From Aquilaria yunnanensis (lineage: Eukaryota; Streptophyta; Magnoliopsida; Malvales; Thymelaeaceae): 64,000 nt of DNA. A program made the position numbers and the translations under genes. The stretch covers positions 15,998,501 to 16,062,500 of the forward strand of contig CM077599.1 of assembly GCA_039654915.1 (NCBI GenBank). The letters run 5' to 3'. A model generated the notes under the pieces. It searched no databases. It worked only from the letters and a program-made list of their open reading frames with translations, and had not been told where the DNA came from. Of the stretch, positions 55,777 to 64,000 are shown in pieces. Position 1 is the first letter of the stretch, and each line of letters starts with the position of its first letter.

Positions 55777-58767
55777 TGACATGGTTATGCTAGTTTTTTT
55801 TTTGAACAGCACAAAAGGTATTTCATTAAATGGTAGTGAATAATAGTGCAAGGCTGAAGGACTAGCTTCAAGCAGCTAGTTTAGCCAAACAAAAAAGAAA
55901 AGCTCAGGAGCTTTACTTACAACAGGTTGCTCACACCCGAAAGCCAAAATTTCCACCTGTCAATGCTTATAACTGCTATATTTATATTGGACCGCTTTCC
56001 CGCCCATTCACAGCTAACAAAAGAGTATCCTTACCAATTGCCCCTGATTTTGCTTCTCAGTCCGCTTCTCTTCCTCTGCGCAACGGTGCCCCGCAGCAGA
56101 AGCTTGCGCACTCCGCGACCTTGTTCACACTGCTGCGACAGCCACTTGAAGGGTGCGCTTAACCGTCAATCCTAGTTGATAGCTTTTAGCTGAATACACG
56201 CTTCTTCCAACTCCAATGCTCAGCCCTGAAACCAGAGCTGAAAAGGGAGTACTCTTTGTAATCCGCCCTTAGCGAGTGCGTCTGCTCTCTCGTTAGCCTC
56301 CCTTGGAGCAAAAACAATGCAGCAATTTTGGAGAAGTTTCTTTAAACCTTCAATCTGTCTTAGGATGTCTGTTACCCTCCACGGACCCTTTTCAGTTTCG
56401 TTGATCCAAGATGATGCCAGTTTTGAGTCTGTTTCCACTACTAATCCCTCTTTCCACATGTCCCTTCTTTGAATCATAATCCTAAGCGCCGCAAGAATTG
56501 CCTCCAGTTCTAAGGCTGCTACTTCGCTCCACTCCATCGGCCTGGAGAAGACGAACAGCGTTCTGCCCTCGCTGTCCCTAAGGATGCCCCCAATAGCAGC
56601 TTTTTGTTGCCTTGGATTTACTGCTGCGTCCACGTTAAACTTCAGGCTATCAATAGCTGGCGCTTCCCATTGTGACGTGTTTTTGTCCCTTGCCTGCCTC
56701 TTTTCGATTCCCACGTTTGCTGGATCAAGTATAACATCCGAGATTGTGACTTTGCTCTGCTGCCACTTCGCCATAATCCAATGACCGACCCTCATTTTGA
56801 CCGTGTCATATGTAATGAGGGCTTGCGTTTCCTTTCCTCTGAAGATCTTGTCGTTTCTCGCTTGCCAAATCGTCCAAACCGTGGCGTAAAAGAAGCACAT
56901 CCACACTTCCCCTGATTTTACCTGTCCTGAATGTTCCATCCAGTGGCTGAAAAACTGCTGGATCGTACTTGGGACTGTCCACTTCAGTTTCCAGTCCGTC
57001 AATATGAAGGACCACACTTGCCACGCATAATTGCAGAGCAAAAATAAGTGGGAAGTTGTCTCCAATTTACTTGAGCACAGGGGGCATGAGGCGTCTTGAC
57101 TGCTCAACACCTTCCTTTCCACAAGCATGTTTTTCGTTGGCAGCCTTCCATGTAATAATTGCCAAACGAAAATTCCGACTTTCGGTGGGGACCAAAACTT
57201 CCAAGTAGCTGCTAGAATCCCACAGTTTGGAGCTGAAGAGTTCCTACCTTGGTTCACGTAGGCTGACACTGTAAACTGCCCAGATCTGTCATGAATCCAG
57301 ATTAGTCTGTCTTGTTCTTCTGCGTGCAGGACTTTTTTCTCCAGTGTTTCCAAGAGGTCAGACCAAATTTCTTTTTCCCAGTCGAAAACTGATCTTCTCA
57401 GCTTCACTTCCCATTTCCATACGCCATTATTCCAGAAGCCAAACTCTTTAACCTTTCCGTCTTTATTAGATGCTAGCGCGAAGATTCTTGGAAACTTTAG
57501 CTTCAGTATCACTCCTTCTATCCAATGATCATGCCAGAAAGACGTCCTTCCCCCGTCCCCAATAATAGCCATGAATCCTGACGATGTGGAGACCCCACTT
57601 TTATTGTCCTTCATCCAGTCCTCTGTTATGGCTTTCCATATATTTGAAAATTTCTTCCTTCTGTTGGTTAGAGGCCCCAATTCGTCCTCTGCACCTCCAT
57701 ACTTTGCAGTGATTACCCGTCTCCATGTCGCTGTGGATTCATTGCCGTATCTCCATATCCACTTTGTTAACATCGCTTTATTCTTTCTTCTCAGATCGCC
57801 AATTCCGAGCCCTCCCTCCTGTTTTGGCTTCATAATTGTTTGCCAACCCACTGGGATTAACCTCTTTGCTCCATCAACATTTCCCCAGAAAAAGTTCCTT
57901 TGCAGTTTCTCCAGTTCTTTAATAACCCCTGTAGGAACAGAAAACAAAGAGAAATAATATACGGGTAAGCTATTCAAAACTGAATTTATCAGTGTAACCC
58001 TCCCCGCTTTCGAAATGAATCTTGTTTTCCACAAACTTAGTCTACCTCTCACCCTCTCTAACACAGGCTCCCACATTTTTATTGAGTGAGGATTGTCGCC
58101 GATTGGTAGTCCTAGATATATAAAAGGAAGGGTTCCGAACGAACAGCCAATTTCTTTCCCCCACGACTTCACAACCTCCGCCTCCATATTCACTCCATAC
58201 AGCATACTCTTTGCCATATTAATCTTTAAACCCGAGCACAACTGGAAGCATCTCAGCACCCTTTTCAGGTTTTTCAGACTTTCCAGGTTTCCGTCGCAGA
58301 ATAGTAGAGTGTCATCAGCAAACTGTAAGTGGGATATCCTCATTTCCGAGATGATCCCCACGTCGGCTCCTTGAAACAGGCCCAGGGAAGTTGCTTTGTT
58401 CATTAGCGCATTGAGCCCTTCGCTTGCTAAATTGAAGAGAAACGGAGAGATTGGGTCACCCTGCCGTAGTCCTCTCTCCATTCGAAATTGATTTGAAGGT
58501 GATCCATTAACAAGAACAGACAGATCCACCGTACTTATGCACTCCATCATCCATTTCCTCCAGCGCTGCCCAAACCCCATTTCCAGCAGAACATTTTCCA
58601 AGTACTTCCAGTGTAATGAGTCGTATGCCTTCTCAAAGTCAATTTTCAGCACTAGGCCTTTCTTCTTTGTGGTCTTCAAGCTATGCACGACCTCATTTGC
58701 TATCAAGGCACAATCTAATATTTGTTTTCCCTTTGTAAAGGCGAATTGTGACATGGTTATGCTAGTT
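55777..58767 (-). mobile_element. 5'-truncated L1-type LINE with 19-bp target duplication
   Basis: The element proper is 55796-58748 on the minus strand, 2953 bp. A perfect 19-bp duplication TGACATGGTTATGCTAGTT flanks it (55777-55795, 58749-58767). Its 3' poly(A) appears as a run of T on the plus strand (55794-55803). The 5' end is cut within the reverse transcriptase, so ORF1, the endonuclease and the start of ORF2 are gone. Truncation at the 5' end is the usual outcome of target-primed reverse transcription. About 415 bp of 3' untranslated region follow the stop codon. An uninterrupted 2.5-kb frame and a perfect duplication indicate a young insertion. Confidence 0.96.
56220..58754 (-). CDS. 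LINE ORF2 fragment: reverse transcriptase, zinc finger, RNase H (844 codons)
   Basis: The frame is open throughout. Reverse transcriptase spans about residues 5-260: FTKGKQILDCALIANE, KIDFEKAYDSLHW with the first catalytic Asp, GLRQGDPISPFLFNL, and the FADDTLLF box with the catalytic Asp pair. A zf-RVT domain follows around 515-585 (FWSPPKVGIFVWQLLHGRLP, CPLCSS, HLFLLCNYAWQVW). A plant-type RNase H domain ends the protein (about 690-835: KFNVDAAVN, ELEAILAAL, VVETDSK, ANERADALAKGG), with the four acidic residues visible. The first codon (ATG 58754) lies in the duplicated flanking DNA, so native ORF2 sequence starts about two codons later. The protein lacks the endonuclease and should not mobilise itself. 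Confidence 0.94.
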   Translation of the reverse strand: MSQFAFTKGKQILDCALIANEVVHSLKTTKKKGLVLKIDFEKAYDSLHWKYLENVLLEMGFGQRWRKWMMECISTVDLSVLVNGSPSNQFRMERGLRQGDPISPFLFNLASEGLNALMNKATSLGLFQGADVGIISEMRISHLQFADDTLLFCDGNLESLKNLKRVLRCFQLCSGLKINMAKSMLYGVNMEAEVVKSWGKEIGCSFGTLPFIYLGLPIGDNPHSIKMWEPVLERVRGRLSLWKTRFISKAGRVTLINSVLNSLPVYYFSLFSVPTGVIKELEKLQRNFFWGNVDGAKRLIPVGWQTIMKPKQEGGLGIGDLRRKNKAMLTKWIWRYGNESTATWRRVITAKYGGAEDELGPLTNRRKKFSNIWKAITEDWMKDNKSGVSTSSGFMAIIGDGGRTSFWHDHWIEGVILKLKFPRIFALASNKDGKVKEFGFWNNGVWKWEVKLRRSVFDWEKEIWSDLLETLEKKVLHAEEQDRLIWIHDRSGQFTVSAYVNQGRNSSAPNCGILAATWKFWSPPKVGIFVWQLLHGRLPTKNMLVERKVLSSQDASCPLCSSKLETTSHLFLLCNYAWQVWSFILTDWKLKWTVPSTIQQFFSHWMEHSGQVKSGEVWMCFFYATVWTIWQARNDKIFRGKETQALITYDTVKMRVGHWIMAKWQQSKVTISDVILDPANVGIEKRQARDKNTSQWEAPAIDSLKFNVDAAVNPRQQKAAIGGILRDSEGRTLFVFSRPMEWSEVAALELEAILAALRIMIQRRDMWKEGLVVETDSKLASSWINETEKGPWRVTDILRQIEGLKKLLQNCCIVFAPREANERADALAKGGLQRVLPFQLWFQG

Positions 58768-59481
58768 GAACGAATGGTTATTTATTTTGGATTTTCTTTC
58801 AATACTTGTTTACTTTTCTTCCTTGAGCTTATTGTTATGTTTATTGATTAAGGGCCCTAGTCAATTGCACTTAAGTCTTGGGAAAAATTAAGAAGAATTG
58901 GAACTAAGAGAAGAGTGTAGTAACCATAAGCTTATTGGGAGACTAGTATAAGACATTAGATAAAGGTAAATTAAACTTGTAATATCTCTCCTGGGCTAGG
59001 ATAAGAAGGAAGTCCATTTTAGTTCAAGCTTGAGAGAGTAACCCTTAACTTGGGAAGCTGAAGGCCCAATTAAATTATTTCACCAACAAGTAGGAAAATC
59101 AAGATATTAAGCATAATTTCACTAGCTAACCAAGTTAAGTAGTGAAACTCATAGGAAGTGTGCTTTCATTAATTTATCAAAAAACTAAAATTGCATTGCT
59201 TATGTTTGCTCTTATTTAGTAGTGGTATAATTTAGATCAATTTAGTCTTTTTTATTTCTTAGTTAGGCAAATCATTCAAGCTTTGTTTGTCTAAATAAAG
59301 TTAGGTCTACAATTTGTGGTAATTACCAAACAATACAAACTTATCCTTGTGGGATCGACCCCTGCTTATCACACTACAAGCGACAATTGTGCACTTCTAA
59401 TTTAGGTTTGAAGGGTTTTAAAACTTGAGGTAATTTGTATTGAACCGTGTATATGTCACTTTGACCCTTACTCTATCAAGT

Positions 59482-60370
59482 GTTTGGAGCCATTGTCAAG
59501 GATAGTTTTTGTATTAGTTGTGCAATATAATTTTTAGTATATCTACTTTAGACTAGACCTTGTGTTTGTTATGTTTTTCATTCTATTATTTTTCTTGTTT
59601 TTATAGGTACTCAGAAGTGCCACTGATGGCACACGACAACTATCAATGGCCCAATCAAGGTTACACTAGACCAGGGGTCATAAATGGTTGCCCAGAATAT
59701 TATCAATGGGAGGACATGGTTGCGTATGAGGTTGCTTGGCCATTTGAGAAAAATAGCTCTTGGAGATGAAGTTTCTTTCCAAATTTTGAAGCCTATCGTT
59801 CATGGAAGCCTACATATGAGCAATGTCACTATATTGGCAACCAAATTTTCAGATATGATGGATACTAAGTTCCATCTCAATACTATTATTCCTATAGGAG
59901 TACCTATGATACATCTTCACTATCTATTAAGGAAGCATTAGGGGCTTTCACATAAGCCATAAAAAGAGTTCCTCCACCCCGACCTTTCTTCATGGAACAT
60001 CAAGTTGAAAAGAAGCCTTCATTGGATGATGCATTGAGAGAATTTATTGTGAAAATTATGGAAAGATTTAATTGTATTAATGAGAGGTTAGATGTTTTGG
60101 AAACCCATATGAACCACATGGATGCATCATTGAGGTCAATGGGAGTTCAACTTGCATAAATGATACCTGATGCTCATTGCCTACAATAAGAGGAAGCACC
60201 ACTTAGTTTCTCTTATGACATCAATAAGAGCTTAATGAGCCAAATTAATTCCACACCTTTAAGAAGTAGGGAACAACTCAAAGATATTGCTTTTGAAGAG
60301 CCAAAGAAGGATAAACAACTTGACGATATTACTTTGGAAGAGACAAAAAAGGATTTGAAGCTTTAATTGA
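59482..60370 (+). pseudogene. Primer-site-like motif and gag remnant of a Gypsy-type element
   Basis: TTTGGAGCCATTGTCAAGGA (59483-59502) resembles a mutated TTTGGCGCCGTTGCCGGGGA, the leader of Athila/Tat-group elements. Downstream, 59629-59690 gives AHDNYQWPNQGY, and 59992-60159 an open 55-codon frame starting MEHQVEKKPSLDDALREFIV. The latter continues MERFNCINERLDVLETHM, a heptad-like stretch found near the end of gag in this group. Stops and frameshifts interrupt the rest. No protease or reverse transcriptase was recognised. Confidence 0.55.
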
Positions 60371-60959
60371 GGAAGCATATATTTAAAAACCTGAGGTGGA
60401 TGAAGTTACAATGGAAAAACTAAGAAAAATCTTGTATGAGCAATCTCACCTTTATCCTCAAGATGTCTAAGAGGAATATGTGAAAACTTTCAAGTTGGAC
60501 AAGTGTCAAGAGGGTTGGATTGATAAAGAGAAATGCAGGTTATGAAAGATTTCTCGAAAATGTAGTTTGGTGGAGCTTGGAAAGGTACAACCCATAAATT
60601 TACATATTGTGGATGACAGAAGATTGAAAGGAGTGACATAAAGCCTTCGATAAAATTGGTGTCTAGCTAGAGACAATAAATCAAGTGCTTGTTGGGAGAC
60701 AACCTAACACATCTATCTATCTTTTGAGTTTTTAGTTGTGTTTGAATGAGTTGAGTTTTGAGAAATTGTCTCTTAACTGTTCCTTATGACTATTGGGTGT
60801 ATGATAGAAGAAACTATTACTCACTTGAAAAAGAGGAAACGGCACCATCACCAAAAGTTGAGTAGGAATAATTAGAGATGGGAACATCCGCTTTTCAGGT
60901 ATGATTCTTAGAACACAATCTTTTTTTTTTGTCAACATTGTGGATAATGTTTGCTGCAT
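60371..60959. other. Unassigned, probably Gypsy-derived DNA
   Basis: It contains GCTTGTTGGGAGACAACC (about 60686-60704), a sequence resembling one I associate with the Athila/Tat group. No coding domain was recognised. How it joins the fragment to the right is unclear. Confidence 0.4.
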
Positions 60960-62386
60960 TCTAGTAGTTGTAACTCAAGTGTAGGTTGTCGCAAGTAATA
61001 AATCTCGGGAGTCTGAGAGTTGAACCACAGGAAAGTAAATTAAGAAATACAGGTTGAATTTTTAATAAAGAAAGTTTTAGTAGAATGTGTAAACAAATGT
61101 GAATTAAAATTAAAATTCAAATAAAATAGCTAAGGTTAGGATATCCACTTTTAGTATATCGGTTATGATTAATTTTAGTTCATCTTGCCATTCAATTGAA
61201 ATCCACACATAGAGGAGGTCACAATCGGGGAATTTAGTTAGTATTAACTTTCATTGATCTTAAAACGCCGACACTTGCTAATGGGTTCAAGTATCCATCA
61301 TGTCAATCTTTGTCGACAATAACTCAAGATTCCAATATAGCCGGCAGAGCCTTGTTCTACAGAGGGAATCAAGCAACTTTTGTGCCAATGATTTGACTAT
61401 GATGAATCAACGTTCCTACTTAACAAGGAAGGAAGTTAAATAGATTAAGAGAGAAAATACCATTAACGTTACGATCCATTCAAATCAATCACAACCTCTA
61501 TACCAAAAGCTTCACCATTTTCACCTTAGCAAAAAGAAGATTAGTTAGCCATAAAAGTAGACAATATGTAAAAAGATGAAATAAACACGGATAGAAAGAT
61601 GAAGAGAAAAACAAGAAGAAGAATAAGAAAACACTTTAACAGAGTTCGGTATTGAAAACAAGAATAGAAACAAAAGAGAAAATCTAAAAATGATACAAGA
61701 ACATGGAAATGGCCTAAGAAAATGACATCCTTCACCCTCCCCACAAGGTGCCTATTTATAGAGTTTTAGGATGGGTGAAATGGTAAAATGTAGGTAAATA
61801 CAAATCAACAATGGTGGGCTGCAACTTCTTTTAATTTTTTGACCATCGTAGACATCAGATTAGCTGTTCTTCAAAGCACAAAAGTTGTGGATCTCCTCTT
61901 TAGCTTCGAATCGATAGCTTGCTCATTCAAATTGGATATTCGTAGCTCAAGTTATGATTTTTCTACTGAAATTGCTCTTCAGCATACGAAAATAACGAAT
62001 GGTCTCATTTATAATTAGATTTCGGTAATGAAAATGATCAAATTAGCTCGCGGAATGAAACAGAGTCGAAGATCTATGTGTTGGCTTTCAGATAAATTTA
62101 GAATCACTCAGTTCTGGCATCTACAGCTCTAGATATGATTTTTCTCGTGAAGGGTCACCAGATGATGATTTTACCTACATAAAAAATAATTATTTAATAT
62201 TGATGAATAGTAAAATGCATATGAATAGTAAGTCGGTGAATAGTAAAAATATGTGTGAATAATAAAAAATGCGTGAATAGTACCCCCCAGTAGAAAAATG
62301 CTCAGAATATAGAAATTAATTATACTCAAAGTGTATAATAATGATTTAAACCCTTAATAACAATATACTTATAAGTATTTATCACA
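60960..62386 (-). mobile_element. Putative LTR of a minus-strand Gypsy-type element
   Basis: On the minus strand a G-rich tract (GGTTGGGGG, 62395-62387) is followed by TGTGATAAATACTTATAAGT, a plausible purine tract and LTR start. The other end contains CTTGCGACAACCTACACTTG (about 60995-60976), an inverted relative of the sequence near 59380. The interior has GAATAGTA repeats and no protein domain. The lower boundary and the absence of a duplication leave this tentative. Confidence 0.4.
62203..62285. repeat. Interspersed (TG)AATAGTA repeats
   Basis: Five imperfect copies of TGAATAGTA, 13-20 bp apart, occur between 62203 and 62285, separated by AAAATGCAT- and AAAATATGTG-like spacers. Confidence 0.8.
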
Positions 62387-62485
62387 CCCCCAACCAGGTT
62401 CTTGCTAGTCCCTAATAAGTAAGGCGATGTACTCAATGAATACTTAGGTTCCATCCAATGTTTTCTATTATCAATCTCTATATTA

Positions 62486-62722
62486 TACTCTCTCCGTCTC
62501 AAAAGTTTTGCTCCATTTGTTTTTGGCAATTAATTTATGATTTTTTATTTTCAAAATTTTAATATATAAATATAAAAACTTTGTATATGAATGATAATTC
62601 AAAATATGTAGTTTCTAAATATATTTTTTTTAATTTTTTTTTACAAACAATAATATGAATAAAATTGAGTCAAAATACAATAAAATGTCAAATGTATCAA
62701 AATTTATGGGACGGAGGGAGTA
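62486..62722. mobile_element. Stowaway-like MITE, 237 bp
   Basis: It starts TACTCTCTCCGTCTCAAAAG and ends TTATGGGACGGAGGGAGTA. The ends are inverted copies with TA at both outer limits, and the CTCYCTCCGTCYC motif is characteristic. It is AT-rich with no coding frame. Confidence 0.85.
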
Positions 62723-64000
62723 GATTAGAAACCATTGAAGTAATGAGCATCAAAATTATAGTACTGAAAATAAAATAAAAATTTCATAATGATTTAAGCA
62801 CATTTCAACCACTCAAACAAGGGAAAAGTGTGAAAGATTATGAATTACTGAGTGCATTAAGTGTATAACTGACTATCAGAAGTGTCTAAAAGATTTTAGT
62901 AAATCATACTAACATTTGTAGCTTATCAGAACAAATCTAATTCAAAACCATCGCTTTGGCGGTCTTTCACACTATTACACTTTAAAAGGTTCTTATTTTT
63001 TTTTTTAAACTTTGGCTCAAGCATTATTTGGAGAACCTCGGTAATATGCAGCCTTTTCCAATAGCGAACATCGATTGTTGTTGTCTTTTTTTATTTCATT
63101 TTCCAAGTCTTTTCAACACTTCTTGATGTTTTTTTTTCACATTTTTTTTATTCAAATTAAGCTAAGATATGGTTCATTAGAAGTCTCATCAACTGTATAG
63201 TTGGAGTATTCTTTGAAATCTAAAAGATAATAAAGATTTTCAGCATATGTAAAAATATCAGTAATTCATAACTTAAACATCCTAATCCCTTGCCAAAGTG
63301 AATAAAATTTGACTAAATCATTATGTCAAATAAGATTTCAAACATGTAAACTTTAATGTAGCTCATCACCTCAACAATTTCATCAGCAAGCATAGAAATT
63401 TTCAAGATAGAAAATATAGATTACTAGTGAGTGTGTCATCTTGTACAGGTTCAAAAACCTACTAAAAAAATGTTATGACTAGCATGTCTAATTGGATGAG
63501 TCTCAAAAGTAAAATTACTCCTTACTCAGCTATCCTCAACTAAGGGCTTTGTCCAATGGTTTTAATATCAGCATGAGAAAAACTATCCTAAAATAAGAAA
63601 AAAAAAATGTGACAACTATCCCTCCCCTCAACCAGATTAATACATTGTCCTCAATGTTAAAATATAGATAAGAAGAGTGAAGAATAGATTACCTGAAATG
63701 ATAGTTATTGAAAATGAAAAACCTGAAATAACTTAAACCAAAATAAAAAAAATGCTGATAGTAAAACTAAAAGACAAAATAAACAGATCCATAAGTCCGA
63801 TTGCTCTTTTCCACAGTGCTTCATCACTTATTAAGTGTTGACAACCTGTAAAAGAAAAAAAAATAAAAATAAAATGACATTAATGTATAGTAGTTGTGAT
63901 TGTGGCTCATATCTTCCACTGGTTTTACGTCTAGTAACGGCTTCAGCACCTTCTATGAGTCGGGGATATGCTTCCCATCCAGTTTTCTTACAAACTGACA
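62723..64000 (-). other. Interior fragment of a minus-strand Gypsy-type element
   Basis: On the minus strand, AACATTGAGGACAATGTATT followed by CTGGTTGAGGGGAGGG (about 63658-63615) is a sequence typical of the stretch between pol and the 3' LTR in Athila/Tat-group elements. The extreme right (64000-63880, minus) has an open stretch with RKLDGKHIPDS that could be a pol tail remnant. The rest is AT-rich. The element would continue beyond the window. Confidence 0.45.

Larger units (their letters stand above)
54904..59478 (+). mobile_element. Putative Gypsy-type LTR interrupted by a LINE
   Basis: The segment starts TGTTAG where a MITE copy is broken off, and ends CTCTATCA just before a degenerate primer-binding-like motif. 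Without the LINE and one copy of its duplication the length is about 1.6 kb. The last 150 bp contain CTTGTGGGATCGACCCCTGC and ACTACAAGCGACAATTGTGC, words common near LTR ends of Athila/Tat-group elements. No partner LTR was found in the window, so this is inferred from context. Confidence 0.45.

Noticed and set aside
56806..57957. Open frames overlapping the LINE on both strands
   Set aside because: Shadow frames of the 844-codon reverse transcriptase frame.

Overview
This window looks like nuclear DNA of a flowering plant, almost certainly a dicot. The evidence is intron-rich genes with GT-AG introns, AT-rich intergenic DNA, and layer upon layer of plant-type transposable elements (Gypsy, Copia-like, LINE, Mutator-like, hAT-like, Tourist and Stowaway MITEs). 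I cannot name the species. No CRISPR array, operon, rRNA or tRNA gene was seen.

Five host genes can be modelled exon by exon with reading frames that close exactly. They are a TLC-domain membrane protein (6604-9215, +, 239 aa), the 26S proteasome ATPase RPT4/S10B (10167-12950, -, 397 aa), a ubiquitin-conjugating enzyme of the UBC16/17/18 type (29453-31933, +, 161 aa), a GH35 beta-galactosidase without a lectin tail (47112-52017, +, 729 aa) and an h-type thioredoxin with an unusual WCAPC active site (52498-53604, -, 114 aa). The TLC gene and RPT4 are convergent, as are the beta-galactosidase and the thioredoxin. RPT4 and the E2 both belong to the ubiquitin-proteasome system, but nothing shows that the neighbourhood is functional rather than accidental.

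The rest is mostly mobile DNA, and several insertions date each other. Two 2.46-kb solo LTRs of one family (431-2894 and 20581-23045) each have their own perfect 5-bp target duplication. The second sits inside an older Gypsy element (14312-24382, duplication GTATG). That element has lost most of its pol gene but keeps a decayed antisense gene with three recognisable introns. A 1.4-kb Copia-like miniature element (25876-27320) interrupts a LINE relic whose protein reads on beyond it. A 5.96-kb Mutator-like element (32669-38630) with 192-bp terminal inverted repeats and a perfect 9-bp duplication carries a decayed transposase and, divergently, a decayed GRF-zinc-finger/transmembrane gene; it landed in an older Tourist-like MITE. 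A 5'-truncated LINE (55796-58748) with a perfect 19-bp duplication and an open 844-codon frame sits in what looks like an old LTR.

Region by region: 1-6600 solo LTR, a MITE and unassigned DNA; 6600-12950 the TLC gene and RPT4; 13078-24387 a MITE and the nested Gypsy block; 24400-29270 MITEs, LINE relic and miniature LTR element; 29450-31930 the E2 gene; 32590-38910 the MULE in its MITE; 39000-46900 AT-rich DNA full of MITEs; 47112-53604 the beta-galactosidase and thioredoxin; 53860-64000 MITEs, LINE and decayed Gypsy-like fragments in both orientations. I found no convincing undescribed host system. The least ordinary items are the antisense gene of the Gypsy element, the GRF gene inside the MULE, and the WCAPC thioredoxin.
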